The notes under the pieces: model-generated
Seen by the model: only the letters and a program-made list of their open reading frames with translations
Told to the model about the DNA's origin: nothing
The model's database searches: none
Assembly (NCBI RefSeq): GCF_900232995.1
Contig: NZ_OCVX01000007.1
Location: forward strand, 407,013-471,012
Source: Mycobacterium simulans
Lineage (GTDB): Bacteria; Actinomycetota; Actinomycetes; Mycobacteriales; Mycobacteriaceae
Length of the DNA: 64,000 nucleotides
Direction of reading: 5' to 3'
Shown here: positions 34,800 through 44,052 of the stretch, one piece after another
Position numbering within the stretch: the first letter of the stretch is position 1
Layout: the number at the start of each line of letters is the position of its first letter
Position numbers and translations under genes: made by a program

Positions 34800-35936
34800 A
34801 TGGAGTCGCAATCCGACGCCCGCCAAGTTCGGTTTATTGAAGCACAGACAGCGCCGACGCGATTCGCCCGCGGCTGGCACTGCCTCGGCCTAATCAGAGA
34901 TTTCGATGACGGCAACCCGCACGCGGTCAATGCTTTCGGGCAGAAGCTTGTCGTCTTCCGCGGCGGTGACGGCACGATCAACGTCCTCGACAGCTACTGT
35001 CGCCATATGGGCGGTGACCTCTCGAACGGTGAGGTCAAGGGCGACGCAATCGCTTGCCCTTTCCACGACTGGCGTTGGGGTGGCGACGGTCGGTGCAAAC
35101 AGGTGCCTTACGCCAAGCGCACGCCCCGGCTGGCCCGCACCGTCACGTGGACCACCCTGGAGCAAGACGGGATGTTGTTCGTGTGGAACGACCCCGAACA
35201 CAACCAGCCTGTCCCCGAAGTCACCATCCCGCGCATCGAAGGCGCCACCAGTGACGACTGGACCGACTGGCACTGGTACACCACCGTCGTGAACACCAAC
35301 TGCCGCGAAATCATCGACAACGTTGTCGACATGGCGCACTTCTATTACATCCACGGCTCGCTGCCCACGCATTTCAAGAACATCTTCGAAGGGCATGTGG
35401 CGACGCAGTACATGAACAGTGCTGGCCGTCCCGATCTTGGCGGCACCGAAGGTGCACGGATGCTCGGCACTACATCGGTGGCGTCCTACTGGGGCCCCTC
35501 CTTCATGATCGATGACCTGACATATCACTACGAGCACGCCGACCATCACACCGTACTCATCAATTGCCACTATCCGATTGATGCGAATTCCTTTGTGCTG
35601 CAGTACGGCATCATCGTCAAGAAATCGGCAGACCTGCCCGACGACCTGGCCATGGAGACTGCGATCGCTCTCGGTGACTTCGTCAAACTCGGCTTCGAAC
35701 AGGATGTCGCGATCTGGCGCAACAAGGCGCGCATCGACAACCCGCTACTAGTGGAGGAGGACGGCCCGGTCTATCAGCTGCGTCGCTGGTATCAACAGTT
35801 CTATGTCGACGTCGCCGATGTGCAGCCAGACATGGTGGACCGCTTCGAGTTTGAGCTCGACACCACACGGCCCTATGCAGCGTGGCTGAAAGAAGTCGAG
35901 GCGAACATCGCCGCAGGGGCGGGCTCAGTGCCATGA
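34800..35936 (+). CDS. KshA-like Rieske oxygenase (3-ketosteroid 9-alpha-hydroxylase oxygenase)
   Basis: 378 residues from ATG 34800. Rieske cluster ligands Cys67-x-His69 and Cys86-x2-His89; mononuclear iron site Asp177-x2-His180-x4-His185 (VVDMAHFYYIHG). Length and the IIDNVVDMAHFYYIHG segment match KshA, which hydroxylates C9 of androstadienedione-type steroids and so triggers ring B opening. The usual reductase partner KshB is absent; a lone ferredoxin lies at 53517. Overlaps the next small gene by 4 bp. Confidence 0.87.
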   Translation: MESQSDARQVRFIEAQTAPTRFARGWHCLGLIRDFDDGNPHAVNAFGQKLVVFRGGDGTINVLDSYCRHMGGDLSNGEVKGDAIACPFHDWRWGGDGRCKQVPYAKRTPRLARTVTWTTLEQDGMLFVWNDPEHNQPVPEVTIPRIEGATSDDWTDWHWYTTVVNTNCREIIDNVVDMAHFYYIHGSLPTHFKNIFEGHVATQYMNSAGRPDLGGTEGARMLGTTSVASYWGPSFMIDDLTYHYEHADHHTVLINCHYPIDANSFVLQYGIIVKKSADLPDDLAMETAIALGDFVKLGFEQDVAIWRNKARIDNPLLVEEDGPVYQLRRWYQQFYVDVADVQPDMVDRFEFELDTTRPYAAWLKEVEANIAAGAGSVP

Positions 35937-36229
35937 GGCTGGATTTGTCGGTCAGGACCGACAACCGCCTCGACGATATGCCGATGATGCCGGTCGCATG
36001 CCGCAATTGCGGCGCGCAGGTGCTAGCTCGCAAAAGCAGCTGGAATCAGACCAGTGTGCAGTGGAACGCCGAGGCGTCCGCGCTGTGCGCCGAACGTCGC
36101 GAAGCCGACCGGATCGCCGGTCACCACCGTGGATTGTTTCTGGCATGTTCGGCCTTGCGGGCGTCCATCGAAGCCGCCGTCGCGGCCGGGGAACTGGCGA
36201 TCGTCGATGGCCGCCCAGAGCCGGCGTAG
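35933..36229 (+). CDS. Small conserved protein with CxxC, coupled to the Rieske oxygenase
   Basis: 98 residues, ATG 35933 overlapping the oxygenase stop (ATGA). One CRNCG motif near residue 23 and a third Cys near 52 (SALCAERR) could bind a metal or a cluster; the rest is helical and charged. Not recognised. Tight coupling suggests it serves the oxygenase, for example as an assembly or electron-transfer helper. Confidence 0.65.
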   Translation: MRLDLSVRTDNRLDDMPMMPVACRNCGAQVLARKSSWNQTSVQWNAEASALCAERREADRIAGHHRGLFLACSALRASIEAAVAAGELAIVDGRPEPA

Positions 36230-36238
36230 TCCGGTAGG

Positions 36239-36864
36239 TCAGGCGTGTGCGCCTCCGTCGATACGGATCTCGGTGCCGGTGATGAACGCACCGTCGTCGG
36301 ACGCGACCATCGCGATGACCGCAGCGACAGCGCTTGTGTCGCCGAGGAATTCGCTGGTTTTGCCGTGGATGAGCGGTGTCTGCTTGGCCCACAGGCCGAT
36401 GTCGTAGCCCTCGGGCATCTTGTCCAAAGTGGTGTTGGCCAGTGGGGTCGACACACCGCCGGGCTGGATGTTGACGGCTCGCAGACCCTGCTTACCGTAC
36501 TCCAGGGCCAGCGAGTGCGTGAAGCTGAGGATCCCACCCTTACTCGCCGCATAGGCCGCCATGTACGGGTGGGCGAAGCTGGCCGACGTTGACGTGAAGT
36601 TGACCACTACACCGCGACCGCACCGATCACGTCGTCCTCTACCGAGATGTCGAGCACGGCCGTGGTCAGCCGCTTGGCGGTGCCGGCCTCTTCGGCAGCG
36701 GCCGTGGTGGCCGCCAGCCCGACTGTAGAGATGTCGTAGGCCACGATGGTGGCGCCCTCGTCGAGTAGCCGGGCGACGGTGGCTTGGCCGATGCCTGAGC
36801 CGGCGCCCGTGACGATGGCGCGTCGATCAGCGAAACGCCGCATTGCACAATCCTTTTCGCTCAC
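36239..36864 (-). pseudogene. SDR dehydrogenase broken by internal deletion
   Basis: Two pieces of one short-chain dehydrogenase. The N-terminal piece (36864-36607) has TGAGSGIGQATVARLL; the C-terminal piece (36607-36239) has the catalytic SFAHPYMAAYAASKGG and ends in TGTEIRIDGGAHA. The central part with the NNAG motif, about 50 residues, is missing, and a TAG at the join (about 36610) stops the first piece. ATG 36864 overlaps the upstream gene (ATGA), so the intact gene was operon-linked. Confidence 0.85.
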
Positions 36865-37937
36865 GCCAGCTGAAACGCGCTGAGCTGCGCCTCCTCGGGG
36901 TATACCGAGGGTCCGCCCAGATCGTAGGCGGCGTTGAGCGCGCTGATGAACGCCGGATCGTGTAGCGGTTCGCTGGGTATGTCGAGTTTGATGCCCCTGG
37001 TGTTGACATCGTCGACCATGATGTCGATGGCCTTTTCGATGGTCAGATCGTGGGAGCCCTCCATGTTCATCTTCAGTTCGTCGAAGTCGGAGAACACCTC
37101 GGCTGACCAGTGCACCAGAAACCGCAGGTCGTCGGTGTGATGGCGGGCTATCACGTCCTCACCGTTCTTCAGCAGCCAGTGCTCGCGATCCTCGGGATCG
37201 CCGGTGAACATCGTGTCGAATGCCAAGTCGGCCGGAATCTGTTGGTCCAGTGGTCCGTTCGCCTCGCCGCGGTGCACCATCATCTCGTTCTGCACGACTA
37301 CGCCGCGGTTGTTGATCGGCGGCAGCACCCGTTTTGGCGTCTTGAGCGGACCGTCGGGCCAGTAGGTAAAGCCGCTGCCGGCGTCGAGTGAGAACCAGGT
37401 GATGACCTGTGCCATCTTGATCAGGTAGTCGTTGAACAAACCCGACTTGCCCATCACGCTGCACAGCCACGTCGGCGCGTTCTCGTGCCGCACGCCGCGG
37501 AAGCTGGGCGAATCCAGGTGTCCAGGATCGCGGTTAGCGCACGGCCCGTTGATGTTGAACAGCATCAGCTGCGGCTTGGCGTACTCCGCGCTCCAATAGC
37601 TCTTGGCCATCTGCAAGAACCGCGCGTTGTAGAAACAGTCATGCAGCTGCGGATAGAGCACCGCGCCGTAATTGGCCAGGTAGCCGCGGAATGTCGGGGT
37701 GAGGAACAGGTCCAGTGACGGGGTGAATCCTTCGGGGAACAGGCCGCTCATGGTGGCGATCAGTTCGTCGGCAGAGGCGAAGTGTTGGGCGATGATCAGC
37801 TTCCAGGGGCCTTCGGTGCGCACGACGTCAAGCAGACGCTCACGCTGATCATCGGTATAGACATTGTCGATTTCTCGCGGCGGTGCGACCGGCCGCAGCA
37901 CATCGGAAAGCTCCATCCGCCGCTCGTCGGTGAGCAT
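36861..37937 (-). CDS. Uncharacterised 358-residue protein, possible Fe(II)/2-oxoglutarate-type oxygenase
   Basis: Starts at ATG 37937 with AAAGGAG 8 nt upstream. No family recognised with certainty. His140-x-Asp142 (DPGHLDSPSF) and a distal His222-Arg223 (EMMVHRGEANGP) about 80 residues later resemble the HxD...H facial triad and nearby Arg of phytanoyl-CoA-dioxygenase-like enzymes; that is inference. The position between a dehydrogenase and an esterase in a catabolic island fits an oxygenase. It is the first gene of a two-gene unit with the broken SDR. Confidence 0.7.
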   Translation of the reverse strand: MLTDERRMELSDVLRPVAPPREIDNVYTDDQRERLLDVVRTEGPWKLIIAQHFASADELIATMSGLFPEGFTPSLDLFLTPTFRGYLANYGAVLYPQLHDCFYNARFLQMAKSYWSAEYAKPQLMLFNINGPCANRDPGHLDSPSFRGVRHENAPTWLCSVMGKSGLFNDYLIKMAQVITWFSLDAGSGFTYWPDGPLKTPKRVLPPINNRGVVVQNEMMVHRGEANGPLDQQIPADLAFDTMFTGDPEDREHWLLKNGEDVIARHHTDDLRFLVHWSAEVFSDFDELKMNMEGSHDLTIEKAIDIMVDDVNTRGIKLDIPSEPLHDPAFISALNAAYDLGGPSVYPEEAQLSAFQLA

Positions 37938-38035
37938 CAGCTGTCTCCTTTATCAGGTTCTGTATCTCCGCAGACGAATGTGATTGTGCGCAGCGTCACC
38001 GCGCGGCGGTTGCTTGCTGTCCGGTCATCGGGACG

Positions 38036-38989
38036 TCAAAACAGCAGCGGATTGGCGAACTTGGCCCGCATCAATCCTCCGATCTCAGCGATGGCGAGCC
38101 GACCGCGCGCGGTCGCGTCGGATCGCATGAGGAAGCCGTGGTACACCCCCGGACAGCGGGTGATGGTGGTTTGCACGCCGGCATGCCGTAGCCGCTCGGC
38201 GTAGCGTTCGCCCCAGTCGCGGATCGGGTCACAGCCCGCGGTCACCACGATTGCCGGTGGTAATCCGGTCAGGTCGGAGGCATAGGCGGGAACCAAGTAA
38301 GGGATGGTGGGTCCGCCTGTTTCGCCGTCGGCGAGCGCGTGCATGTAGTCGATGTCGTCGCGGCTGAGCAACGGTGCATTGGCGAGTGCGACGATGGACG
38401 GAGCGGTCATATCGCGATCCAGACCTGGATACAGCAGCACCTGCGTCGAGATCGCCGGACCACCCCGATCGCGGGCGGCCAGGGCAACCGCCGCGGCCAG
38501 CGAACCGCCGGCGCTGTCGCCGACCACCGCAAGGCGGTCGGCGTCCACCCCGAGGTTGTTCGCGTTGCGCGACACCCACTTGGTCGCGGCGTAGGCGTCG
38601 TCGAACTGTGCGGGCGGTGACGACTCCGGGGCCAACCGGTAGTCGACGGCCACCAGTGTGGCTTGGCAGGCTGCGGCCAAGGCACGCGCCAGCGGCTCGA
38701 ACGAGTGGTTGGACCCCATGATCAACCCGCCGCCGTGAAAGTACACCAGCACCGGCTGTGCGGATTCGCTTATGGGGCAGTAGATCCGCACCCCCAGCGG
38801 CCCATCCGTCCCGGCAATGACGGCGTCGCTAATCGCGGCCATTGGCGGCATGTCGTCGGGCGGGGGTGCGGACTCGATCGCGGCGCGCAACGCGGCCAGG
38901 CCACGTTGGCGCATCGGCGGGACGTCGCCGAACGAAGCGATCCGCGCAGCGGCATCTGGGTCAAGCGTGGGTTCCGACGACGGCGTCAT
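38036..38989 (-). CDS. HSL-family alpha/beta hydrolase (Lip type)
   Basis: 317 residues. Oxyanion motif YFHGGGLIMGS, nucleophile VVGDSAGGSLAAA, Asp in AGCDPIRDWGE and His in GVYHGFLM: a complete hormone-sensitive-lipase type esterase. ATG 38989 overlaps the stop of the SDR upstream (ATGA), so the two are co-translated. Likely cleaves an ester or lactone formed in the island's pathway, such as a Baeyer-Villiger product. Confidence 0.9.
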   Translation of the reverse strand: MTPSSEPTLDPDAAARIASFGDVPPMRQRGLAALRAAIESAPPPDDMPPMAAISDAVIAGTDGPLGVRIYCPISESAQPVLVYFHGGGLIMGSNHSFEPLARALAAACQATLVAVDYRLAPESSPPAQFDDAYAATKWVSRNANNLGVDADRLAVVGDSAGGSLAAAVALAARDRGGPAISTQVLLYPGLDRDMTAPSIVALANAPLLSRDDIDYMHALADGETGGPTIPYLVPAYASDLTGLPPAIVVTAGCDPIRDWGERYAERLRHAGVQTTITRCPGVYHGFLMRSDATARGRLAIAEIGGLMRAKFANPLLF

Positions 38990-39855
38990 TGCTGAGCGGG
39001 GTCGAAACGGCTGCGGCGCAGTATTGGAGGTCGTTGCGATGCAAGCACATTCGCCCGTTCGGTCATCGCCGAACTCACCTGCTCCGGCTGGGTCAGCAGG
39101 TAAAAGCGGCCCTCGGTGGCCTGATCGAAAATCATCTCGGCAGCCGCCAGCGGATCCATTGCCGCCGCCTTGATGTCGAGCATGGCCGAGCGCTGCGCAT
39201 CGGCGGCAGCAGCGTCCGTGGCAACGGAATTGTCGACGCCGCCGGCCGACTCGAAGATGTCGGACACCACCGCTCCGGGCAGCACCGCCTGGATGTGAAT
39301 GTGGTGGTCATGTCCGGCTAACTGAACATCCAAATGCAGGCACTCGGTCAACGCGAGCACGGCGTGCTTGCTGGCAATGTAGGACGCCTGCAACGGAATC
39401 GCCACGACCCCACCGACCGACGAGAGATTCCACACCCAGGCGTGCTCGTCGGTGGCCATCATCTTGGGCAGAAAGGCCCGCACGCCATAGAAGACTCCAC
39501 TGACGTTGATGTCGACGACGCGCCGCCAGTTGGCCACGGGCGTGTCCCACAGATAGCCGAACTGTTCGACCCCGGCGTTGTTTACCAACAGCCGCACCGA
39601 ACCGACATCGCGGTAGGTCTTGTCGGCGAGCCCTTGAACGGCGTCGGGATCGCGCACGTCGCACACGACGTCGACCGCCGCGCCGCCGGCTGCGTGGAGT
39701 TCGTCGCGAAGTGCCGTGACGGCGCCGGCGTTGACATCGGCCAGCACCACCGTCATGCCCAGTCGACTCGCGTATCGCGCCAGCCCCGCACCAATGCCCG
39801 CGCCCGCCCCCGTGATGACGGCGACGCCGCCACAGAATGTTTCGCGTGCGCTCAC
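38986..39855 (-). CDS. Short-chain dehydrogenase/reductase
   Basis: 289 residues from GTG 39855, which overlaps the SnoaL-like gene stop. Cofactor motif TGAGAGIGAGLA at the N-terminus with an Asp after strand 2 (VLADVN) suggesting NAD(H), LLVNNAG, and the catalytic Ser, Tyr and Lys (SSVGG, SYIASKHA). Longer frames upstream are antisense-like. Operon order on the minus strand: SnoaL-like, this SDR, esterase. Confidence 0.88.
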   Translation of the reverse strand: MSARETFCGGVAVITGAGAGIGAGLARYASRLGMTVVLADVNAGAVTALRDELHAAGGAAVDVVCDVRDPDAVQGLADKTYRDVGSVRLLVNNAGVEQFGYLWDTPVANWRRVVDINVSGVFYGVRAFLPKMMATDEHAWVWNLSSVGGVVAIPLQASYIASKHAVLALTECLHLDVQLAGHDHHIHIQAVLPGAVVSDIFESAGGVDNSVATDAAAADAQRSAMLDIKAAAMDPLAAAEMIFDQATEGRFYLLTQPEQVSSAMTERANVLASQRPPILRRSRFDPAQQ

Positions 39856-40331
39856 GAACCCGCGGCGCTGTCGGCAGTGAGCTCGGACAGCAGGACCGAG
39901 TTGGTGGTGTCGAGAACGACGTCCATCTTGGCAAACTCCAGCCCGCTCGCGCCGCGGCGCACGCCGAGCTCGGCCACGCCGCTGGACACGGCGAACGGCA
40001 CGAAGTTGGCGACCTGGTTGACCAAGATGTAGCAACGTACGTGTGTGACGTCGCCGTCGGTGCCCGTGCGGTGCACGTTGGTGGCGTGGTGGCGCAACGG
40101 ATAGGGGCTCTGCTTGCGATGCTCCGTCAGCCATTCCACGACGCCGTCACGGCCATGCAGTTCGGGTGACATCAGTTCCTCGAATGGGCTGGCGCCTGAG
40201 TCACTGCGGCTGATGTAGTGCAGATCTTCCGCGAAGCTGGCCGCCAACTCGTCGTAGTGTGCCTCGTCGTAGTGGTACCAGAAGGCGGCGATGAACTCCT
40301 GCAGTTCTTGCAGGCTGATGTCGTTGCTCAT
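39852..40331 (-). CDS. SnoaL/NTF2-fold protein (ketosteroid-isomerase-like)
   Basis: 159 residues. The pattern ALQEFIAAFWYHYDEAHYDELAAS-like N-terminus, then LHYISR and a His/Asn-rich strand region (RHHATNVHRT) is typical of the SnoaL_4 / NTF2 fold found in steroid isomerases and ring-hydroxylating dioxygenase small subunits. Whether it is an isomerase, a hydratase or a binding protein cannot be told. Co-translated with the SDR. Confidence 0.75.
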   Translation of the reverse strand: MSNDISLQELQEFIAAFWYHYDEAHYDELAASFAEDLHYISRSDSGASPFEELMSPELHGRDGVVEWLTEHRKQSPYPLRHHATNVHRTGTDGDVTHVRCYILVNQVANFVPFAVSSGVAELGVRRGASGLEFAKMDVVLDTTNSVLLSELTADSAAGS

Positions 40332-40411
40332 GCCTGGGAGTCAACCCCGGTGTGGCGCCGGTTACACCGGCTCTGTCCGGTCAGTGGAATGCTATCTCTG
40401 CTGTTATCCCT

Positions 40412-42001
40412 TCAGTGACTGGTGAATTCGAGGCTGAACTGCTCACGCAGTGTGCGTTTGAGCAGTTTGCCGCTGGGGTTCTTCGGCAGTGCATCGACGA
40501 AGAAAACGTGCTTGGGCGCCTTGAACCCGGCCAGATGCGCCCTGCAGTGCACCAGGACGTCGTCCTCGGTCAGGCTGACGCCGTCACGCACGACCACCGC
40601 AGCCGCCACAGCCTCCACCCAAACCGGGTGCGCCAGGCCGAATACGGCGACTTCCTCGATTCCGCTGTGCCGGTACAGAACTTCTTCGACCTCCCGGCTG
40701 GCGACGTTCTCGCCGCCGGTCTTGATCATGTCCTTCTTGCGATCCACTACATACAGCAGACCGTGCGTGTCGTAGTAACCGAGGTCTCCGGAATGAAACC
40801 ACCCGTGGCGGAACGCTTCGGCAGTCGTCGCCGGGTCGTCAAGGTAGCCCAGCATCAAATGTGGGCTGCGGTGCGCGATTTCGCCGATGATGCCCGGCGC
40901 GACGGGTTTGTCCCGATCGTCGAGGATCGCGGTCTCCACGTTGGCCACCGGGTGCCCCGCTGAGCCGGCATGCTTGTCCTGCTCCTCGGGCCCCAGCGCC
41001 GATGCCAGTGGCGCCATTTCGGTCTGGCCGTAGAAGTTCCACAATCGCAGATTCGGTAGCCGATCCCGGATTTCGGTCAGGACCTCGATCGGCATCGCCG
41101 AGGCGCCGTAATACCCCTTGCGCAGGCTCGACAGATTGACGTTGTCGAAGGCCGGTGAACGCAGCAACGCGATCCACACGGTTGGGGGAGTGAAGTAGTT
41201 TGTGACGGCGTAGCGCTCGATGGTGTGCAGGACCAACTCGGGGTCCGGCCGGGGCAGAATAATGCTGGTGGCGCCGAGGTAGATGGCAGTGGCCAGGAAA
41301 TTGTCCAACTGCGCGCAGTGGTAGAGCGGCAGGGAGTGGATCTCGATGTCGTCGTGCGACATTCCGCCGGCCATGATGGTGCTGATGTAGTTCCACATCA
41401 GGCTGCGGCTACTGTGCATGACCCCCTTGGGGCGCGACTCGGTTCCGCTGGTGTACATCACTCGCAGCAGCTGGTCGTCGTCGACGTGCGGGCGCGGGGC
41501 CGTGGTGGTGGTGGTCAGCCACCGCGCGAAGTCCTCCCAGCCGGGCGGTGCGACATCCCCGGGTGGCGCCAGCGCGACCTTCGTCGAAACCGCACCACCC
41601 AGATCCATGGCTTGCTCGGCGGTCGGCGTCAATGTGGCTTCGACGATGAACCCGCTGACCTGACTGTGGCCCAGGATGTAGGAGATTTCCTTGGCGGCGA
41701 GCATGAAGTTGATCGGAACCAAGACCACCGCGGCGCGCGCCGTCGCGAAGGCCAGCACCGCGTACTGCCAGCAGTTGTGCGACAGCAGTGCAATGCGGTC
41801 ACCGGGCCGAAACCCGTTGTCGTGCAATGCGGCCGCGGCCCGGTCTACCAGATGCTCGAACTCGGCGAAGGTCAGGACGACGTCGTGGTCGATGATCGCG
41901 GTCTTGTCGGGCTGTCGACGCGCCGAGCGGCGGGGAATGTCTCCGAGCGTGTGACTTCGAGCCTGGGCGACCACCGCGTCGAAATCGTCAAGCTGTGTCA
42001 T
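40412..42001 (-). CDS. FadD-family acyl-CoA ligase
   Basis: 529 residues, ATP-dependent CoA ligase of the adenylate-forming family. AMP-binding loop MYTSGTESRPKGV at about 182-194, A5 motif NFYGQTEMAPL, A7/A8 GWFHSGDLGYYD and KDMIKTGGENV, and the C-terminal catalytic Lys in PSGKLLKR. Likely activates a carboxylate intermediate of the island's pathway (a steroid side chain or ring remnant). Divergent from the first Baeyer-Villiger monooxygenase. Confidence 0.92.
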   Translation of the reverse strand: MTQLDDFDAVVAQARSHTLGDIPRRSARRQPDKTAIIDHDVVLTFAEFEHLVDRAAAALHDNGFRPGDRIALLSHNCWQYAVLAFATARAAVVLVPINFMLAAKEISYILGHSQVSGFIVEATLTPTAEQAMDLGGAVSTKVALAPPGDVAPPGWEDFARWLTTTTTAPRPHVDDDQLLRVMYTSGTESRPKGVMHSSRSLMWNYISTIMAGGMSHDDIEIHSLPLYHCAQLDNFLATAIYLGATSIILPRPDPELVLHTIERYAVTNYFTPPTVWIALLRSPAFDNVNLSSLRKGYYGASAMPIEVLTEIRDRLPNLRLWNFYGQTEMAPLASALGPEEQDKHAGSAGHPVANVETAILDDRDKPVAPGIIGEIAHRSPHLMLGYLDDPATTAEAFRHGWFHSGDLGYYDTHGLLYVVDRKKDMIKTGGENVASREVEEVLYRHSGIEEVAVFGLAHPVWVEAVAAAVVVRDGVSLTEDDVLVHCRAHLAGFKAPKHVFFVDALPKNPSGKLLKRTLREQFSLEFTSH

Positions 42002-42120
42002 GCTGCACCCGTTGCATGTACGTCACGGTAGGCGCGACGACCCGATATCGGCTTGGGGGTGTCCCGCTGAGTAGACAAGCGCCAGCACGCGGCGGCCGAG
42101 GGCCACGATACTCGTTTGTC

Positions 42121-44052
42121 ATGAGCAGTGGCGCATCCGTGACGACTGACACCACCGGACGCGCGAACGTGGATCCCGACCAACTCCGGATCAACCTACG
42201 TCAGGCAGACCCCGGAATCCTGGTGGCTGTACTGGCACAGCTGACCGGCGACCCCTTAGTGGTCGACCGCTTTGCCCCGAAGATCAGCTACCTGCCCGAC
42301 CCGCCCGAGCAGGCCGGAGTCACCGATCCCGAGACGCTGGCGGCACTGGCCGACGCGGTGGTTGCGGCGCTGCAGTCGCCTCGGCCCGCCACCGCCCTAC
42401 CCGCAGACGACACCGATCTGTTCGCGCGAATCGCGCCCGTAGCACTCGGGGGCGCTGTCGGCACGGAGTACCTGGGGCTGCTGCTGGAACAGGGCGGATT
42501 CCAGCCGTCGCAACCTGTGCTGCCGCGCACGGCCAAGCTGCCCGCCGGCTTCCGGGTCGCGATCATCGGGGCGGGTATCGCCGGGCTGACCGTCGCGCTG
42601 GAGATGGCCGCCGCCGGGATCGACTTCCAGATATTCGACCGAAACGACGAGGTCGGCGGCACCTGGTACACCACCACCTATCCTGGTATCGGCGTAGACA
42701 CCCCGTCGGCGTACTACTCGCTGTCGCGCGACATCAACGGCGATTGGTCGAGCTATTACCCGCAGGGCAGGGAGTACCAGCGCTACCTTGTGTCGGTGGC
42801 GGACAAGAACGCTCTGCGCAAGCACACCCGGTTCGGCACTGAGGTCGAAGCGCTGTGGTGGCACGACCAGCGTAACCAGTGGCAGATTCACGCGACGGGA
42901 CCCGACGGCACCCACGACGTCAGCTACGCCAACGTCGTCATCCCGGCCGTCGGTTATCTCAATCGGCCACGCTGGCCCGCGCTGCCCGGGGCGGGAACGT
43001 TCTCGGGAGTCGAAATCCATTCGGCGCAATGGGATCCCGATTTGGATCTGACAGGGAAGCGGGTCGCCGTCATTGGGGCGGGCTGCACCGCGGTCCAGAT
43101 CGTCGACGCATGTGTGAACCAGGTGGCGCATATGACGGTGTTCCAGCGCCAGCCGCACTGGGTGGCGCCGCGGCGGCGCCTGTCCGACGATGTTCCCGAC
43201 TACCAGCGATGGCTGGGCACTCATCTGCCGTACTACGCCAATTGGGTTCGGCTCAAATCGTTTTGGGGCACAGCGGACAACAACTATCCGGTCATCCTGC
43301 ATGACCCCCAGTGGGCGGCGGAGCACTTGTCGATCTCGCCTGCGAACGACGTGCTGTTGCAGATGTGCCTGGACTACATCAATCGAGTCTTCGGTGCCGG
43401 CAGTGAACTGGCTCGCAAGGTCACGCCGGACTTCGCGCCCTACGGTAAGCGGATCATCCGCGATCCCGGGGGGTACTACGCGGCGTTGGCGCGCGACCAC
43501 GTCGACGTCGAGGCCAGCGAGCCGGCCAAGATCAACCGGGCCGGAATCGTGACGGCCGACGGTCGTCAGATCGACCTCGACCTCATCATCTACGCCACCG
43601 GCTACCACCTGGATTTCCTATCCACCGTGGATATTCGGGGTCGCGACGGCAAGAAGCTGGCCGACGAGTGGGGCGACATCCCACGTGCCTACCGGGGTGG
43701 AACGGTTCCCGGGTTCCCGAACCTGTTCATCTCGTCGGCGCCCAACTACAGCCCAGGACACGGTGCCGGCCACAACTTCGGTGTCGAAGTGATGGTGCAC
43801 TACCTCATGGAATGCCTGCAGCTGATGGCGCTGCGCGAGGCATCCGTCATGGAAGTGACGCAGCGCGCCTACGATAACTACGTCGCCGACATCGACGCGA
43901 CCATGGCCGGCACCGTGTGGTGCCACACCCCGTCGGCCCATACGTATTACCGGTCCGGCGGGGGACGCATCGTCACCGCGTTCCCTTACCGCCTGGTCGA
44001 GATGTGGCATGCGCACCGAACGCCGATCACGGCCGACTTCGAGCTGCGATGA
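42121..44052 (+). CDS. Baeyer-Villiger flavin monooxygenase with N-terminal extension
   Basis: 643 residues from ATG 42121. FAD-binding GAGIAG at 150-155, BVMO fingerprint FSGVEIHSAQW at 294-304, NADPH-binding GAGCTAV at 319, and the ATGYH segment. Type I BVMOs insert oxygen next to a ketone to give an ester or lactone. The first 140 residues are an extra, mostly helical domain not found in cyclohexanone-monooxygenase-like enzymes but seen in a mycobacterial BVMO subgroup. Overlaps the next SDR by 4 bp. Confidence 0.9.
   Translation: MSSGASVTTDTTGRANVDPDQLRINLRQADPGILVAVLAQLTGDPLVVDRFAPKISYLPDPPEQAGVTDPETLAALADAVVAALQSPRPATALPADDTDLFARIAPVALGGAVGTEYLGLLLEQGGFQPSQPVLPRTAKLPAGFRVAIIGAGIAGLTVALEMAAAGIDFQIFDRNDEVGGTWYTTTYPGIGVDTPSAYYSLSRDINGDWSSYYPQGREYQRYLVSVADKNALRKHTRFGTEVEALWWHDQRNQWQIHATGPDGTHDVSYANVVIPAVGYLNRPRWPALPGAGTFSGVEIHSAQWDPDLDLTGKRVAVIGAGCTAVQIVDACVNQVAHMTVFQRQPHWVAPRRRLSDDVPDYQRWLGTHLPYYANWVRLKSFWGTADNNYPVILHDPQWAAEHLSISPANDVLLQMCLDYINRVFGAGSELARKVTPDFAPYGKRIIRDPGGYYAALARDHVDVEASEPAKINRAGIVTADGRQIDLDLIIYATGYHLDFLSTVDIRGRDGKKLADEWGDIPRAYRGGTVPGFPNLFISSAPNYSPGHGAGHNFGVEVMVHYLMECLQLMALREASVMEVTQRAYDNYVADIDATMAGTVWCHTPSAHTYYRSGGGRIVTAFPYRLVEMWHAHRTPITADFELR

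Noticed and set aside
42397..43608. 403-codon minus-strand frame opposite the first Baeyer-Villiger gene
   Set aside because: The plus-strand enzyme has all family motifs; the antisense frame is low-complexity and comes from GC-rich third positions.
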